Part shown: positions 5,001 to 5,594 of the stretch, piece by piece
Position numbering within the stretch: position 1 is the stretch's first letter
How the letters are laid out: every line of letters begins with the position of its first letter
Assembly (NCBI GenBank): GCA_934120735.1
Contig: CAKOVA010000097.1
Location: forward strand, 1 to 5,594
Reading direction: 5' to 3'
From: an uncultured Prevotella sp.
GTDB taxonomy: Bacteria > Bacteroidota > Bacteroidia > Bacteroidales > Bacteroidaceae
DNA length: 5,594 bases
Translations under genes and position numbers: made by a program
The notes under the pieces: generated by a model
Database searches by the model: none
What the model saw: only the letters and a program-made list of their open reading frames with translations
What the model was told of the DNA's origin: nothing

Positions 5001-5594
5001 CGACAGCGTTATTCTTAGAGGTCCACAGCTCATTGAGAGCAAGTACATTGAGGAGGGAGCTACTTTCACCATCATCGTGAAGAAACTCACCGACCACTTT
5101 GGCATGGAATATCACTACGACTGCTATGGCGACTACAACCTGCAGCGTGAGTTCTCGCAGAACTTGGGTGCGCAGATCTTCTTCGAGGGATGCGATGCAC
5201 CCGGCGATGATCTCGACTGGGACAAGGATGGCATCTTGAATACCACAGAGTGTAACGATTTGGCTCCCGACAACCTCACGAAACTTACTGAGAACGAGCT
5301 TACCCCAACCAATGGCAAGTGGGTGCGCTATCGTGACAACGTGAAGACGCAGAAGTTGTTTGCTACAATGGTGAACGACCCCAACTACCTCAACGACAAA
5401 CCAGAGAACAATCGCCGTGTACTCACACTGTTACCTTCTGTACTAGGAGTAACTCAAGGCTTCACAGGCGAGAAGACTTTCGATATCTCAGATAAGTTTG
5501 GATATGCTGCCAACTCAGGTGCTGTCGTGGTGAAGGTATCTGACTGCTTGGTAGACAAAGACCGATTCATGACAGCTTCGTCAGAAGACAGGCT
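1981..5594 (+). CDS. Secreted Pmp-like beta-helix protein, 3' partial
   Basis: This frame is open without a stop for at least 1204 codons and runs off the right edge. The ATG at 1981 opens a signal peptide (1-25; hydrophobic core ~10-22, AQA before D26). Residues 29-75 resemble the DUF1565-type entry of right-handed beta-helix proteins: FYVSQKRGNDSRNGTSW, TLDAAL, then VIYVAEGKYN. Degenerate coils follow to ~340, then fourteen coils with FxxN and GG(A/V)-type motifs (348-801), the hallmark of chlamydial Pmp/POMP proteins. Residues ~900-1050 look like an Ig-like beta-sandwich (SIGGEGPYQFTYDIW). Residues 1079-1090 fit a DxDxDG calcium loop. No catalytic site is visible. The likely role is a surface or secreted adhesin or structural protein. 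Pmp proteins of Chlamydia end in an autotransporter barrel; in Bacteroidota a type IX sorting domain is more likely, but the C-terminus is not in the window. An enzyme of the polysaccharide lyase beta-helix class is possible but less likely given the Pmp motifs. Confidence 0.93.
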   Translation, partial: MKHLLPTRHLLTLLLTCFMALGAQADPIKFYVSQKRGNDSRNGTSWNAAFKTLDAALRAVNSNANLDAVIYVAEGKYNVDKAPVQGHAGYYTLTRKGESLRIYGGFPTPGSQTLPQDTCSNNPKRYVTELVATKKITQSVFRTNNANQTLALQGVSFNSANFVGNAYNGSLITLDNNNFDNVTFSLEDCRISYYRSSGAGAIFVYGNIKNPKIRMHRVEVMRGESFGGHGGGFLTASTTGNKVNSQIDISYITLHDIQHVGVTQEGAVIGWTNAGTWDENPKAYVKIDHMQVNRASGGTASSQQGTFFFEGFKDIRVTNSNFHNSEAGDGGLFRIASFVNFYSENNSFYKNFGGDVGGAIYIYDGAQAASKIDKTNPSKKRSIVFKNDEFYGNGAGKSLAKGDGGALAIKAGATDIPCDVTIENCNFRENYTKALEGGAAWIGVAGEVNIKNSIFCGNKANTKGASGTGAGGAICLDDASKLTVEGCYFGENSNKKDGGAIEIRSKKEFEFRNCVFKDNQCDCPQTVTNAGGGAVAIFKGYGKFVNCKFFGNKTGSIGGAVSMYHNGGNKDKTIDFDNCLFEDNTSKMNGGVIGMDTNDCLVRISNSIFKNNSCEGYKTGGNGGGVISMNVDCAGVELRNNTIINNTSFGGGGVVWYHSGYVHSENNRYYNNKAEVGGVFQVQGVTNIAQSARKGLVSYNDIFYSNEAKNTTGKGSAQGGVADIFTNQHQNVTFKDGLFVNNISNAKKAGGCIYAGAASALVTGDYFLVDSIYNCTFYNNQCLDDAGKLSTTTQGADIGALDNAYSIMRAQKSKLQCAESVYIGIAGKKRWKAEPDVQYSSTYNPNVPTTAEPIDGQGYTAPTEAELGTEQNPGMKVDCKVINERQDIDVTKPHADIATNKVRPTTFATYCTKVKDETDQEKQIWAEFQSIGGEGPYQFTYDIWKQKGRDITRIVKDAVVKTSDTKYRTPDYVLPIYDYDQPIIENGDTIGYVQVGEKKIEGTWEYPDSVILRGPQLIESKYIEEGATFTIIVKKLTDHFGMEYHYDCYGDYNLQREFSQNLGAQIFFEGCDAPGDDLDWDKDGILNTTECNDLAPDNLTKLTENELTPTNGKWVRYRDNVKTQKLFATMVNDPNYLNDKPENNRRVLTLLPSVLGVTQGFTGEKTFDISDKFGYAANSGAVVVKVSDCLVDKDRFMTASSEDR
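3022..4383 (+). other. Pmp-type FxxN / GGAI repeat array
   Basis: The FxxN motifs begin at residues 348, 390, 427, 455, 489, 516, 549, 581, 609, 669 (YYNN), 703, 739 and 777, with a degenerate TIINN at 642. Each is followed by GGAI, GGAL, GGAA, GGAV, GGVI, GGVV, GGVF, GGVA or GGCI, and the last by IGAL (798-801). Spacing is 27-42 residues, consistent with one or two beta-helix coils per repeat. In several coils a Cys lies two residues before the Phe (425, 487, 514, 547, 579, 775). A weaker coil with GGLF (330-333) precedes the array. The copies differ at DNA level, so this is a protein repeat and not a recent DNA duplication. Confidence 0.85.
5215..5250 (+). other. Possible calcium-binding DxDxDG loop
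   Basis: Residues 1079-1090 read DWDKDGILNTTE, matching the thrombospondin type 3 / dockerin-like pattern DxDxDG(I/L)xNxxE, with Asp at 1079, 1081 and 1083, Asn at 1087 and Glu at 1090. It lies between C1071 and C1091. Such loops stiffen linkers in secreted bacterial proteins by binding calcium. Only one copy is visible, so it may be an isolated loop. Confidence 0.55.

Noticed and set aside
2566..5318. Several minus-strand open frames within 2566-5318, up to 204 codons
   Set aside because: All are antisense to the continuous plus-strand beta-helix protein, whose signal peptide and repeat motifs show that it is the coding strand.

Overview
The window most likely comes from a Bacteroidota genome, probably of the Prevotella type. 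Start codons follow A-rich leaders with no Shine-Dalgarno sequence. A TAnnTTTG-type -7 promoter element lies at a suitable place upstream of two genes. The proteins (cupin/AraC regulator, secreted right-handed beta-helix protein with a DUF1565-like N-terminus) also fit that phylum. The genus is an inference from style; no marker gene is present.

Layout. Positions 1-357 hold no convincing gene. They contain a strong stem-loop (12-46), a set of GACAAG-centred direct repeats (127-224) and a degenerate 22-bp tandem repeat (260-347). Positions 358-1206 (minus strand) encode a complete AraC-family regulator. Positions 1207-1701 are a long divergent intergenic region with the regulator's probable promoter, a run of nine G, a hairpin-forming sequence, a perfect 10-bp palindrome and a candidate promoter for the rightward genes. 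Positions 1702-1878 (plus) encode a 58-residue acidic microprotein of unknown function. From 1981 to the right edge runs one uninterrupted reading frame of at least 1204 codons. It has no stop in the window, so its C-terminus is outside.

The large protein has an N-terminal signal peptide, a beta-helix entry segment, about fourteen FxxN / GG(A/V)(I/L/V) repeats of the kind that define chlamydial polymorphic membrane proteins (Pmp/POMP), a probable Ig-like beta-sandwich region and a DxDxDG calcium-type loop. It is best read as a surface-exposed or secreted adhesin-like protein.

Working model (inference): the AraC regulator is transcribed away from, and may control, a short rightward unit made of the microprotein followed 102 bp later by the Pmp-like protein. 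The most novel points are the microprotein, with its FDD-FED-FDD triplet tail, and the well-kept Pmp repeat array outside Chlamydiae. I found no CRISPR array, tRNA, rRNA, transposase or recognised defence system.
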